Source: Phoenicimicrobium sp964438695
GTDB taxonomy: Bacteria; Atribacterota; Phoenicimicrobiia; Phoenicimicrobiales; Phoenicimicrobiaceae
Length of the DNA stretch: 18,012 bases
NCBI GenBank assembly: GCA_964438695.1
Contig: CAYTKP010000017.1
Span: 1 to 18,012, forward strand
Reading direction: 5' to 3'
Shown here: piece by piece, positions 1 to 7,861 of the stretch
How positions within the stretch are numbered: position 1 is the stretch's first letter
Layout: the number at the start of each line of letters is the position of its first letter
Notes under the pieces: model-generated
Seen by the model: the letters and a program-made list of their open reading frames with translations, nothing else
Told to the model about the DNA's origin: nothing
The model's database searches: none
Made by a program: the position numbers and the translations under genes

Positions 1-236
1 TAACCTGGAAATTTGAAAGCTCATTAGCACTGGTGCTTTTAATTACCATTGCCCTGGGAGTTATAATGAGTTTATTAGTTTCAGTGCCTTCAATGATAAA
101 GACCAGGAAGATGATTTCTGGTCAGAAGAAGAGGATTAAAGAACTCGAATGGAATCTTCAAAGAGAAAGTGAGAGAAAAAAAGCAGAGGAAATTGAAAAA
201 AAAGAGCCAGAATTGCCATCAGAAGGAGGGGATTAA
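1..236 (+). CDS. LapA-domain membrane protein, C-terminal part (5' end outside window)
   Basis: The frame is open from the left edge (first complete codon at base 3) to TAA at 234-236, about 77 residues. A hydrophobic stretch ending in ALGVIMSLLVSVPSM is followed by a basic, Lys/Glu-rich coiled-coil tail (KKRIKELEWNLQ). This is the layout of the LapA/DUF1049 family: two membrane helices and then a short cytoplasmic coiled coil starting after a conserved proline. In proteobacteria LapA helps control lipopolysaccharide assembly; here the family is recognised by layout only and the role is inferred. The first helix must lie upstream of the window. A GTG at base 33 could be mistaken for the start, but the frame continues in the same hydrophobic character before it (TWKFESSLALV), so the gene is truncated by the window edge. 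Confidence 0.7.
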   Translation, partial: TWKFESSLALVLLITIALGVIMSLLVSVPSMIKTRKMISGQKKRIKELEWNLQRESERKKAEEIEKKEPELPSEGGD

Positions 237-252
237 AGTTAATGCATTTTTT

Positions 253-1002
253 GTGGAAACCCATACTCATCTTGACCTAATAAAAAGAAATACTGAAGAA
301 GTAATTAAAGAGGCAGCAGAAAAAGGGATAATTAAGCTAATTACTGTAGGGATTGATTTGGAGTCCAGTAAAGTTGCCCTGGAATTTGCCTCTCGTTTTG
401 AAGGAGTTTATGCTGCAGTTGGTTTTCATCCTCATGAAGCAAAATTTTTAGATGAAAAAAAATTGAAAGAATTGGAAAAGTTGGCCAAGAAAGATAGAGT
501 GGTAGCTATTGGGGAGACAGGTTTAGATTATTATCGGAAACATAGTCCTCGTGTTTGTCAATTAGAAGCATTTAAGAGACAGATAAATCTGGCTAGGAAG
601 TTAAATTTACCTCTTATTATTCATAGCCGGGAAGCCCATCAGGATACCTTAAAGATTCTGGCTGAAGAGGCAAAGGGATTAAAAATTCTGTTCCACTGTT
701 TTTCCGGGGATATAAAAATGGCACAACTTTGTATTGGGCGAGGTTATTATCTAGGGATAGGAGGAGTAATTACCTTTACTAATGCCAAAAAATTAAGAGC
801 TGTGGTAGAGCAAGCTCCTATAGAAAATCTAGTTTTGGAAACTGATTCGCCTTATTTGGCTCCTTATCCTTTTCGGGGGGAACCTAATGAACCAAAATAC
901 ATCCCTTTAATTGCCAAAAAGATTGCAGAAATAAAAAGAATTTCAATTGAAGAGGTAGCAAAAATAACTTCTGCCAACTGTAAGGAAATATTTGGAATTT
1001 AA
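253..1002 (+). CDS. tatD: TatD family metal-dependent hydrolase (YcfH/TatD-type DNase)
   Basis: This is a TIM-barrel metallo-hydrolase of the TatD family, which includes 3'-5' exonucleases and quality-control nucleases of the cytoplasm. Signature motifs occur in order: ETHTHLD with the metal-binding HxH at the extreme N-terminus, IGETGLDYYR (metal-bridging Glu), IIHSREA, LFHCFSGD (His), and VLETDSPYLAP with the catalytic Asp. All metal ligands are present and the length of about 250 residues is normal. The start is uncertain. The frame is open back to an ATG at 169, but that would add a very basic tail overlapping the upstream gene. GTG at 253 fits the family but lies 21 bp from the strong AGGAGGGG at 224-231. 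An ATG at 242 is ideally placed but is one base out of frame across a run of six T (247-252), which could be an indel. The product is confident, the first few codons are not. Confidence 0.9.
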   Translation: METHTHLDLIKRNTEEVIKEAAEKGIIKLITVGIDLESSKVALEFASRFEGVYAAVGFHPHEAKFLDEKKLKELEKLAKKDRVVAIGETGLDYYRKHSPRVCQLEAFKRQINLARKLNLPLIIHSREAHQDTLKILAEEAKGLKILFHCFSGDIKMAQLCIGRGYYLGIGGVITFTNAKKLRAVVEQAPIENLVLETDSPYLAPYPFRGEPNEPKYIPLIAKKIAEIKRISIEEVAKITSANCKEIFGI

Positions 1003-1007
1003 TCTTA

Positions 1008-1035
1008 TTACTCCTTACATATTACTCATTACTTC
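1008..1035 (+). repeat. Degenerate 7-bp tandem array (TTACNNN x4)
   Basis: Four consecutive heptamers begin with TTAC: TTACTCC, TTACATA, TTACTCA and TTACTTC. Read on the other strand they become GTAANNN units. They lie in the 98-bp gap between tatD and the tRNA-editing gene. The same 7-bp period with GTA-rich units recurs in the larger array at 8150-8263. No coding or obvious hairpin role is seen. Confidence 0.55.
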
Positions 1036-1100
1036 ATCTTCAAGATAAATTTATCAAACACAGGATATAAAATACAAATTTTGGAAGGGGTGAAAGAATA

Positions 1101-2321
1101 TTGACGCAAAGATTATATTATCAAGATTCTTATCTTAAGGAATTTAAAGCTCGAATTTTGAAGAAAATAAAAATTGGTAATCAACCAGCAGTTATTTTAG
1201 ATAGGACTGCTTTTTATCCCACTTCTGGTGGTCAGCCTTTCGATAAAGGAGTTATCCAGGATTCCCCGGTGGTGGAGGTTGTAGAAGAGGGTAAAAAGAT
1301 AATTCATATTTTAAGAGAAGAAATAGAAGAAGATATAAATTCTGAAGTGACTGGAAGGATAGATTGGGAGAGAAGATTTGACCATATGCAGCAACACTTG
1401 GGGCAGCATATCTTGTCCGGGGCATTGATGAAATTGTGGGGAGCTGAGACCGTATCTTTTCATTTAGGAGAAGAAGTTTGTACTTTAGATATTTCAAAAG
1501 AAAAGTTTTCCGAAGAGGAAGCCAAAAAAGCAGAGGAATGCGCTAATGAAATTATCTTTGATAATAGGCTTATAAAGTGCTATTTCGTGGAGGGAGAAGA
1601 GGAGTTAAAGAAGTTAAATTTAAGGAAGATACCTAATAGAAAAGGTAAGTTAAGAATAGTGGAAGTGGAAAATTTTGACCTCTCTGCTTGTGGAGGGACA
1701 CACTGCCGAGCAACTGGAGAAGTGGGGTTAATTAAAATTACTAAATGGGAAAAGAGAGGAGAAAAAACTCGTCTGGAATTTATCTGCGGAAGACGTGCTT
1801 GGGAAGATTATTTCTGGAAGAATGAATTGATTAAAAATATTTCCAATAAATTAACGATTAAGGATTCTGAATTAAGTGAAGTGATAGATAGAATACTTGA
1901 AGAGAGGAAAGAGATCAGAAAGGAATTAAAAGAATTTAAGGAGAGATTGCAGACTTGGGAGGCAAGAGATATAATCAATGAGCCCTCCTCTCTGAAGGAT
2001 GGTGAGATAAAGATTGTAAAGAAAGTGTTCGAAGAAAAGAACTTTCAGGAAATAAGGGAATTAGTTCAGAAAATCATCAATCTAAATGATAGGATGGTTG
2101 TGTTGTTTGGAGTTAAAGATGCGGGAGCAAGGATATTGTTTGCTTGTTCTCGGGGCTTAAAGTATGATATGAGTGGATTGGTTAGAGAAGCGGGGAAATT
2201 TATTGAAGGCCGAGGAGGCGGAGCTCCTAATTTTGCCCAAGCTGGAGGCAAAAAAGCCGAAGGAATTGATAAAGCCTTAGATTTTGCTTTGAAAAATTTA
2301 AGAAATTTTGTGAAAGAATAA
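1101..2321 (+). CDS. alaX: Alanyl-tRNA editing protein, AlaX long form with DHHA1 domain
   Basis: This is a free-standing trans-editing hydrolase that removes Ser or Gly wrongly attached to tRNA-Ala. It corresponds to the editing half of alanyl-tRNA synthetase without the aminoacylation core. The N-terminal barrel holds FYPTSGGQPFD (about 38-48). The zinc-binding editing centre is HLGQH (H99, H103) plus CGGTHC (C197, H201, C202). A coiled-coil stretch follows (about 250-285, rich in Glu/Lys), and then a C-terminal DHHA1 domain ending in GRGGGAPNFAQAGG, the glycine-rich motif that helps hold tRNA. About 406 residues is the size of the long (AlaX-L / AlaX-M-plus-DHHA1) class. The start is TTG at 1101, preceded by GGAAGGGG with a 10-bp spacer. 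It stops 3 to 15 bp before the next gene, so the two are probably cotranscribed. Confidence 0.92.
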   Translation: MTQRLYYQDSYLKEFKARILKKIKIGNQPAVILDRTAFYPTSGGQPFDKGVIQDSPVVEVVEEGKKIIHILREEIEEDINSEVTGRIDWERRFDHMQQHLGQHILSGALMKLWGAETVSFHLGEEVCTLDISKEKFSEEEAKKAEECANEIIFDNRLIKCYFVEGEEELKKLNLRKIPNRKGKLRIVEVENFDLSACGGTHCRATGEVGLIKITKWEKRGEKTRLEFICGRRAWEDYFWKNELIKNISNKLTIKDSELSEVIDRILEERKEIRKELKEFKERLQTWEARDIINEPSSLKDGEIKIVKKVFEEKNFQEIRELVQKIINLNDRMVVLFGVKDAGARILFACSRGLKYDMSGLVREAGKFIEGRGGGAPNFAQAGGKKAEGIDKALDFALKNLRNFVKE

Positions 2322-2336
2322 CCTTTGAAGTTTAAA

Positions 2337-3500
2337 ATGAAAAATGTAAAATATAAGAAATCAATAGATAAGTTTGTTTTTGCCCTTATCGGTATTTTGA
2401 TCTTATTATTCTTAATAAGTTTGGATTCTTTTATGGCAGAAAGGGATTTAGGTAAAGAACAGAAGTTAGGCAGGGAATTGTCTAAAGATATCGAGAAGAA
2501 ATATGAGGTAGTTAAGGATTCTGTCCAAAATTCATTGCTAATAGAGATTGGTAATAAATTAGCCAAGGCTTCTGATTTAGATGACATGAATTACCATTTT
2601 AAAATATTAAAGATAAAAGGTCCTAATGCCTTTTCTATTCCCGGAGGATATATTTATGTAACTTCTGACCTTTTTGATTACATTCAGTCGGACGATGAAC
2701 TTGCTGGTGTTTTGGCTCACGAAATTGCCCACCTAATACATAATCACGCCTTAAAGCAGACAAGAGATAATACCAAATATACTCTGCTGACTATTTTAGC
2801 TGTTCTTTTAACCAAAGAACCGGATGTAAGTATACTAGGCAAGCTTACTACCATAACTCTACTTAACCAATATAGCCGAGAATATGAAGAAGAAGCAGAT
2901 TTGACGGCCATAGATCTCTTAATTAAGACCGGATATAACCCAGTAGGTTTTTTAACTTTTTTGGAAAGATTATATATACGGGAAATGTTCAGACCTAAAG
3001 TAAATTTAGGTATATTTCAGACCCATCCCGAAATAAAAGCTCGAGTTAATTATGTGAAAGATATACTTGTTGAGAAAGGGATAGAGATTGATAGGCGAGC
3101 CACTACCGATTATCTTAAAGTGAACACAAAATTTATATTTGAGGATTCTCTATGGACAGGAATTATCCGTATTGATGATATTGTAATTTTAAATTTACCT
3201 TTTCCTGAAAATGAAAGTATTTATCATAAAATATTAGATGCTTCTAATAATTTGGATAAATTTCTTAGTATCGATTTGAGTCCCTATGAGATAAATGTCT
3301 TAGTGGAGGGCACTACTTCCACACTCTTGATTTGTAATCATAGTATAATTTCTTTAGATGATTCAGAAACAAATTATTTAAAGAAGACTGCTGAAGAAGT
3401 CTTGCGTGAAACCAAGAATAAGATTAAGCAAGTGCTTTGGGAGTTCAGACTTCATTTCCCTTTTTTATTAAAGGAGGAAAACCAAAGAGAAATTAAATAA
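2337..3500 (+). CDS. M48 family zinc metalloprotease, membrane-anchored or exported
   Basis: An N-terminal hydrophobic segment (about residues 12-29 from ATG 2337, FVFALIGILILLFLISLD) serves as a signal peptide or anchor. A Ste24/BepA-type peptidase domain follows. It has GGYIYVTSDLF, the zinc motif HEIAH at about 128-132, the downstream third-ligand region REYEEEADLTAIDLL at about 181-195, and the family-typical THPEIKARV. These place it with the M48 envelope proteases that degrade misfolded outer-membrane or periplasmic proteins. About 120 residues after the protease domain (from around 260) match nothing I recognise and may be a substrate or partner domain. A TTG at 2325 would add four residues. 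The ATG at 2337 is preferred, but neither has a clear ribosome-binding site, which suggests coupling to the gene just upstream. The gene ends directly in the terminator stem. Confidence 0.88.
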   Translation: MKNVKYKKSIDKFVFALIGILILLFLISLDSFMAERDLGKEQKLGRELSKDIEKKYEVVKDSVQNSLLIEIGNKLAKASDLDDMNYHFKILKIKGPNAFSIPGGYIYVTSDLFDYIQSDDELAGVLAHEIAHLIHNHALKQTRDNTKYTLLTILAVLLTKEPDVSILGKLTTITLLNQYSREYEEEADLTAIDLLIKTGYNPVGFLTFLERLYIREMFRPKVNLGIFQTHPEIKARVNYVKDILVEKGIEIDRRATTDYLKVNTKFIFEDSLWTGIIRIDDIVILNLPFPENESIYHKILDASNNLDKFLSIDLSPYEINVLVEGTTSTLLICNHSIISLDDSETNYLKKTAEEVLRETKNKIKQVLWEFRLHFPFLLKEENQREIK

Positions 3501-3540
3501 CAAAAAAGGGGTGGGATTATGATACCACCCCTTTTTTGTT
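3499..3540. terminator. Bidirectional intrinsic terminator, 16-bp perfect stem
   Basis: Bases 3499-3514 (AACAAAAAAGGGGTGG) are exactly complementary to 3525-3540, with a 10-base loop. The GC-rich core GGGGTGG is flanked by six A on the left and six T on the right, so both strands give a stem followed by a U-tract. It lies between converging genes (metalloprotease stop at 3500, transporter stop at 3551) and can end transcription from both sides. Confidence 0.93.
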
Positions 3541-3550
3541 ATTAGATAGA

Positions 3551-4921
3551 TTAGAACACTCCCCATCCTTTCAACAAGAGGAATAGAATGATAATTGGTA
3601 AAATATAAGTTATATATCCTCTGGTCCATTGGGGGAATTTTATGCCAGTTCCAGTATTTGCTTCTTTAATAAAATTATCCCAACCCCAACCAAATTTCCA
3701 GGAACAAAAGAGAACAAAAACTAAAGAACCGATAGGTAAAAGATTATTACTGACGATAAAATCTTCCAAATCTAAAACACAGGTTCCAGCTCCTCGAGGT
3801 TGGAATCCACTCCAGGGTCCAAAACCAAGAGGAACAGGAAGGGAAAGAATAAAGAGGGTTATACCATTAATTATGGCTGCTTTTTTTCTATTCCAATGCC
3901 ATTCATCCATAGTAAAAGCCATAATATTTTCAAAAACAGCAACAACTGTAGTCATAGCTGCAAAAGTTAGGAAGATAAAAAAGAGAGTGCCCCAGAATTG
4001 TCCACCTAACATTTTATTAAATATATTGGGCAAAGTAACAAAGATAAGCCCAGGACCAGCACCAGCATCTACTCCAAAGGCAGAGCAGGCAGGAAAAATA
4101 ATTAGGCCAGCCATAAGAGCTACTAAAGTGTCGAGTATTATAACGTTTACTGATTCTCCGGCAAGGGACCTTTCTTTTCCAATGTAACTACCAAAAATAG
4201 TCATACTACCAATTCCTAAACTAAGGGTAAAAAATGCCTGCCCCATAGCTGCAGAAACACCTTCCCAAGTTAAACGAGAGAAGTCAGGTTTTAGATAAAA
4301 TGCAAGTCCTGCACCGGCACCTTTTAAAGTAACTGATCTTATAATCATTATAATTAGTAAAGCAAATAGTGCAGACATCATAAATTTGGAAACTTTTTCT
4401 ACACCTTTTTGTAGACCTATAGCACATATTACAAATCCTAAAAATACTACTACAGCCATCCAGAATATTAATACCCCAGTATTTCCTAATAGTCCTCCGA
4501 AAGCTGCTCCTACTTGATCGGGTGAAAGTCCTTTAAGACCTCCGAATAAAGTACGGAATAGATAATAAAAACCCCATCCAGCAACCGTAGTATAGAACAT
4601 CATTAAAACGACATTACCTAAAATACCTGCGTAACCATATATATGCCATACACTACCTTTTGGTTCTAATTTTTTCATTGCTCCAGCAAGATTTAATTGA
4701 CTAGCTCGCCCCATAGAAAATTCCATCACCATAACTGGAAAGCCTAAAATAGCCAAGAAAACCAAGTAAACTATTACAAAAGCAGCTCCACCGTACTTAC
4801 CAGTGATAAAAGGAAAACGCCAAACATTGCCTAGTCCGATAGCACAACCAGCAGAAACTAATAGAAATCCTAATCTGGATGCTAAATGTTCTCTTTGCGG
4901 AATGCCAATATTTTTATCCAT
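3551..4921 (-). CDS. Sodium-dependent NSS/SLC6-family transporter (shorter copy)
   Basis: This is a LeuT-fold Na+:solute symporter of about 456 residues with 11-12 predicted membrane helices, probably importing an amino acid. The TM1 signature GCAIGLGNVWRFPF lies at residues 25-38 and is followed by GKYGGAAFVIVY and PVMVMEFSMGR. The TM8 sodium-site region reads TFAAMTTVVAVFE, where LeuT has an AGLTSS pattern, so the Na2 ligand positions are occupied by A, T and T. ATG is preceded by AAAGGGG at a 10-bp distance. It lies downstream of, and in the same direction as, the second NSS gene and the small MetS-like ORF, separated by 139 bp that include a hairpin. The substrate cannot be read from sequence; aromatic or branched-chain amino acids are typical for bacterial members. 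It is clearly a different subfamily from the 508-residue neighbour, not a recent duplicate. Confidence 0.9.
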   Translation of the reverse strand: MDKNIGIPQREHLASRLGFLLVSAGCAIGLGNVWRFPFITGKYGGAAFVIVYLVFLAILGFPVMVMEFSMGRASQLNLAGAMKKLEPKGSVWHIYGYAGILGNVVLMMFYTTVAGWGFYYLFRTLFGGLKGLSPDQVGAAFGGLLGNTGVLIFWMAVVVFLGFVICAIGLQKGVEKVSKFMMSALFALLIIMIIRSVTLKGAGAGLAFYLKPDFSRLTWEGVSAAMGQAFFTLSLGIGSMTIFGSYIGKERSLAGESVNVIILDTLVALMAGLIIFPACSAFGVDAGAGPGLIFVTLPNIFNKMLGGQFWGTLFFIFLTFAAMTTVVAVFENIMAFTMDEWHWNRKKAAIINGITLFILSLPVPLGFGPWSGFQPRGAGTCVLDLEDFIVSNNLLPIGSLVFVLFCSWKFGWGWDNFIKEANTGTGIKFPQWTRGYITYILPIIILFLLLKGWGVF

Positions 4922-4973
4922 TATAATTTATCCCCTTTAATTTATTGATTAATTTTTATTACTTTAAATTTAG

Positions 4974-5009
4974 TGAGGCAATCTTAATCTTGGAAATAAG
5001 ATCGCCTCA
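4974..5009 (-). promoter_or_regulatory. Intergenic stem-loop between the two NSS transporter units
   Basis: Bases 4974-4986 and 4997-5009 form a 13-bp inverted repeat around a 10-base loop. In the minus-strand RNA all 13 pairs form (one is G-U). In plus-strand RNA the same position would be an A-C mismatch, so selection looks to have acted on the leftward transcript that carries the transporters. No U-tract follows in that direction, so it is better read as an mRNA-stabilising or processing hairpin, or a partial attenuator, than as a simple terminator. Confidence 0.55.
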
Positions 5010-5060
5010 GTTTTTAATTGTTAATTTAGTCTAAAAATTATCTTATCCAATTTTTTTTTA

Positions 5061-5168
5061 CTATTCCCATTTACTTTTAGTTTTTTTAAAATTAGAAGAA
5101 CACCAGGATAAACCTCCAATAAATATTGCCCACATTACGATTGTAGTAATTATTGCTGCTGCTGTCAT
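5061..5168 (-). CDS. MetS-like small subunit of an NSS amino-acid importer (35 aa)
   Basis: This short ORF begins MTAAAIITTIVMWAIFIGGL and ends in a basic tail (FKKTKSKWE), giving one membrane helix and a short cytoplasmic end. Its ATG overlaps the TGA of the 508-residue NSS transporter as ATGA, the classical arrangement for coupled translation. It also has its own strong GGAGGTGA eight bases upstream, inside the end of that gene. The Corynebacterium methionine/alanine importer consists of MetP (an NSS transporter) and MetS, a tiny one-helix protein needed for activity, encoded directly after metP. Length, position, the hydrophobic opening and the GG-L motif in the helix all agree. The identification rests on these features, not on a database match. 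The likely role is an accessory subunit of the transporter at 5165-6691 in the cytoplasmic membrane. Confidence 0.82.
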   Translation of the reverse strand: MTAAAIITTIVMWAIFIGGLSWCSSNFKKTKSKWE

Positions 5169-6691
5169 TTTTCTTTCACCTCCGATTTAGTATTGCTAAT
5201 AGAGTTACCCTTAGTCTTTATGGATTGGAGTACAAAACTCAAAATTAAGGTTACTATCAATACAATCCATATAGAATTACTGGCCCATCTAGGGTATCCA
5301 CCATAAGAAGCTTTTAAATCAGGTATGAAACCTCCGTAAAGAACAACAAAACTAAGTCCGAGTGGTACAACCAATTTTACCATCCAATCGAACCAAACAC
5401 CGATTTTAAAATCAGAAGTTTTATTTACATATTCTCTTAATTTACTAACCGGGAATACCCAACCTACTACTATGCAGGCTAAGATACCAGTTATTAATAG
5501 ACCATAAAAAGCAACTGCTCTATCTAAAAGGTCTGGTCCCCAATAAAGTCCTCCATTAGTAGTAAATAAAATACCTATTAGAAAACTGACTATACAGAAG
5601 ATAAGGCTAGTTTTTTCCCTATTCCAGCCAAATTTATCCATAAGTGGGGAAATTACTCCTCCGTAAGCTAAGAAGTAGGCTGAGGAAAGGCCCACTACAA
5701 ATAAGCAGGAGAAGAAAATAACTCCAAATAGACTATTAGCACCGGGTAACATAGAAATAGCAACCGGCCAGGTTATAAAGGCCAATCCCACACTGGAAAT
5801 ACTGACTTCTTCTACGGGAATAGATAAGGTTTGCATAATAAATCCTACCACGCTAAATACAGCAAAGCCAGCAAAGAAACTAGTAGCACAATTACCAAAG
5901 CCAGTTATAAAAGCATTATTATTAACATCACCTTTCTTTTTTATAAAACTACCATAGGCATACATACCGGCCATTCCTAAAGAAAGAGTAAAGGCAATTT
6001 GGCTAAAAGCAGCAAACCATAGATCTAAATTACCTAACTGGCTAAAGTCAGGAGAGAGGTAATAGTTAAGGCCTTTAGTCGCTCCAGGCAGAGTTAATCC
6101 TCTTAATACTAAAACTATTAATGAAATCCAGGCAATAATCATTACGTATTGAGAAACCGGGCCAATAACTTTTGTTCCTTTGTATATTACTAAGAAAATA
6201 AATATCCATACAATAAGTAGACATAGTACGAGTGTTCCTATGGGAGTACCAAGCTTATCTGGTCCTGAGGAAAGTTGTAGCACTTTCTCAAAAAAGAATG
6301 AGCTGGCTCCTTTAGCACCTGCTTCTCCTTTGCCCCAGGCTAGGGTAGTAGAAGCTCCAATATAGCGTAATGCCCAAGCCATAACTACAGTATAATAAGT
6401 ATCAATTAGGAAGGCGCAAAATACCGGCCACCAGCCGAGCCATTCCCATTTTTTCCCAATTCCTTCAAAGACACCGGGAGCACTGCTAGCAAAATATTTT
6501 CCCATACCAAATTCGACTATTAACCAGGGAATACCTATTAAAATCAAACCTACCATCCAGGCTATTAAGAAAGCTGCTCCACCATATTTATAGGTAAGAT
6601 AAGGAAATCTCCACAGATTACCTAAACCAATAGCAGATCCTAATGCAGCAAAGATAAAATAACTTCGCTTACTCCATGTTTCGCGTTCCAT
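5165..6691 (-). CDS. Sodium-dependent NSS/SLC6-family transporter, MetP-like (longer copy)
   Basis: This 508-residue LeuT-fold symporter has about 12 membrane helices. TM1 carries ALGSAIGLGNLWRFPYLTYKYGG (residues 16-38; GSAIGLGN is the substrate and Na+ site), then PWLIVEFGMGK. The TM8 sodium site reads VVGLSSAYFLAYGG with the expected Ser pair. A long loop around residues 120-145 precedes TM4. It starts with ATG and AGGAGG seven bases upstream. The adjoining MetS-like ORF and the extra C-terminal helix compared with its neighbour favour the MetP group, which imports methionine and alanine with sodium; that substrate is an inference from context. No transcription factor binding site is recognisable in the very AT-rich leader. 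Confidence 0.92.
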   Translation of the reverse strand: MERETWSKRSYFIFAALGSAIGLGNLWRFPYLTYKYGGAAFLIAWMVGLILIGIPWLIVEFGMGKYFASSAPGVFEGIGKKWEWLGWWPVFCAFLIDTYYTVVMAWALRYIGASTTLAWGKGEAGAKGASSFFFEKVLQLSSGPDKLGTPIGTLVLCLLIVWIFIFLVIYKGTKVIGPVSQYVMIIAWISLIVLVLRGLTLPGATKGLNYYLSPDFSQLGNLDLWFAAFSQIAFTLSLGMAGMYAYGSFIKKKGDVNNNAFITGFGNCATSFFAGFAVFSVVGFIMQTLSIPVEEVSISSVGLAFITWPVAISMLPGANSLFGVIFFSCLFVVGLSSAYFLAYGGVISPLMDKFGWNREKTSLIFCIVSFLIGILFTTNGGLYWGPDLLDRAVAFYGLLITGILACIVVGWVFPVSKLREYVNKTSDFKIGVWFDWMVKLVVPLGLSFVVLYGGFIPDLKASYGGYPRWASNSIWIVLIVTLILSFVLQSIKTKGNSISNTKSEVKEK

Positions 6692-7090
6692 TTTTTCCTC
6701 CTATTATTTAAAATTTAATATTATCATTTCAATTATTATAAATAATTTTATAATTTTGTAATTTAAAATGTTGATTAGATTAATAGTTGATATAGTTTAT
6801 ATGATATACAATAAAATTTTTTATATATAAAAAATTAAAAAAATCATAATTAATTAAATATCTTTTTATTAATATTCACCCCCCCTATTTTTTAATTAAA
6901 ATAATATCTCTTTTTGGGATCACCTTCTTCCTCTTTTTTATTTGCAAGTTATTTTTAGATTAATATATTTAGTAAGGTATTGCTTAACTTGCTTTTAGAG
7001 AATAATTTATTATTATTTTATATCTATATACTACATTCGAATAAAAAATCCTTCTTTTTTTGAAAATATTTTAAAAAAATTAATTTAATG
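6692..7090. other. 399-bp AT-rich gene-free stretch between transporter and site-2 protease
   Basis: No gene of convincing length is present on either strand. The region should carry the promoter of the leftward transporter unit. One possible minus-strand pair is TTACAA (6756-6761) and TATAAT (6735-6740), but its 15-bp spacer is short and the AT background makes chance matches likely. Two leftward micro-ORFs of 9-12 codons with Shine-Dalgarno-like leaders (near 6860-6933) were seen but cannot be supported. No good terminator follows the protease stop at 7091. Confidence 0.4.
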
Positions 7091-7861
7091 CTATATTTGA
7101 AAAGGTACAGGAGTAAAAGATAAGACACAAAAAATTAAGGCACAGATTCCCAATACTTTTCTTCTTTTATCTAAGGGAGTAATATCATCTAAGGGGGGTG
7201 GGTGATGAAAACCAAATATAAGAAGTAAGATAAGTAGTAAAGTCCAGGAAGGATTTATAAATATGCAGATCAGACTTAATATTCCTAAAGTTACATAATA
7301 GGCAATTTTAGTTTTTTTACCTAACAAGGAATAGATTATATGCCCACCGTCCAACTGTCCTAGTGGAAGAAGGTTTAAAGCAGTTACAAACAATCCTACC
7401 CACCCAGCATAAGCTATAGGATGTAAGATTATGTCCTGCCCTTCTGGGAGATTGCCAAACATAATTTTTTCTATAAAAGAAAATAGTATGGAACTTCCCA
7501 GAGGTATGACTGGTTCTTCAATATCTGAAAGCACTACTACTTCTGATAATTTGAGTCCGATTATGATAATTGGTATAGTTAAAATTACACCTGCCAAAGG
7601 ACCAGCTATACCAATGTCAAACAAGGCTTTACGATCAGGCATAATCCCCTTCATTTTGATAACTGCCCCTAAGGTACCAAAAGGAGATAGGGGGAAGGGT
7701 ATAAAAAAAGGTAAGGTAACTTCTACTCCGTAACTTCTGCTCACAAAGAAATGTCCCAATTCGTGAGTTAACAAAATGGTGAGTAATGATAGGGCATACC
7801 AGATACCGCCTACAAAAAAACAGGAAACTATGGTTAAGATAAATAAGATTAAATTTAAAAT
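7091..7861 (-). CDS. Site-2 protease family intramembrane metalloprotease (M50)
   Basis: This is a membrane-embedded zinc protease that cuts transmembrane segments of its substrates. The active-site helix has HELGH at 33-37, the second motif LPLGQLDGGH has the zinc-binding Asp at about 171, and LPFFIPFPLSPFGTLGAVI and RKALFDIGIAGPLAG are hallmarks of the EGY1/YdiL-like bacterial-plastid S2P group. The first ordinary start (TTG at 7774) would leave HELGH at residue 4 and delete the first helix. The same frame continues upstream for 29 codons as a perfect membrane helix (LNLILFILTIVSCFFVGGI). It is bounded by an in-frame TGA and contains only ATT, ATC or ATA as near-start codons. The ATT at 7861-7859 lies six bases after a good GAGGTGA and is the likely start, unless one base is wrong between 7855 and 7871. 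The protein would have about 256 residues. Confidence 0.85.
   Translation of the reverse strand: MLNLILFILTIVSCFFVGGIWYALSLLTILLTHELGHFFVSRSYGVEVTLPFFIPFPLSPFGTLGAVIKMKGIMPDRKALFDIGIAGPLAGVILTIPIIIIGLKLSEVVVLSDIEEPVIPLGSSILFSFIEKIMFGNLPEGQDIILHPIAYAGWVGLFVTALNLLPLGQLDGGHIIYSLLGKKTKIAYYVTLGILSLICIFINPSWTLLLILLLIFGFHHPPPLDDITPLDKRRKVLGICALIFCVLSFTPVPFQI

Noticed and set aside
169..252. ATG at 169 as start of tatD
   Set aside because: The added residues are a basic, low-complexity run read out of frame from the LapA coiled coil, and TatD proteins start only a few residues before HxH.
2066..2587. 173-codon minus-strand ORF across the AlaX and metalloprotease genes
   Set aside because: It is antisense to two clear genes and bridges their junction.
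3642..4187. 181-codon plus-strand ORF inside the shorter transporter
   Set aside because: It is antisense to an unmistakable membrane transporter and its protein has no family features; it mirrors codon use of the opposite strand.
6860..6933. Leftward micro-ORFs (9-12 codons) with GAGGAAG or GGGGG leaders
   Set aside because: Too short to support in this AT- and purine-biased DNA; could be leader peptides but nothing confirms it.
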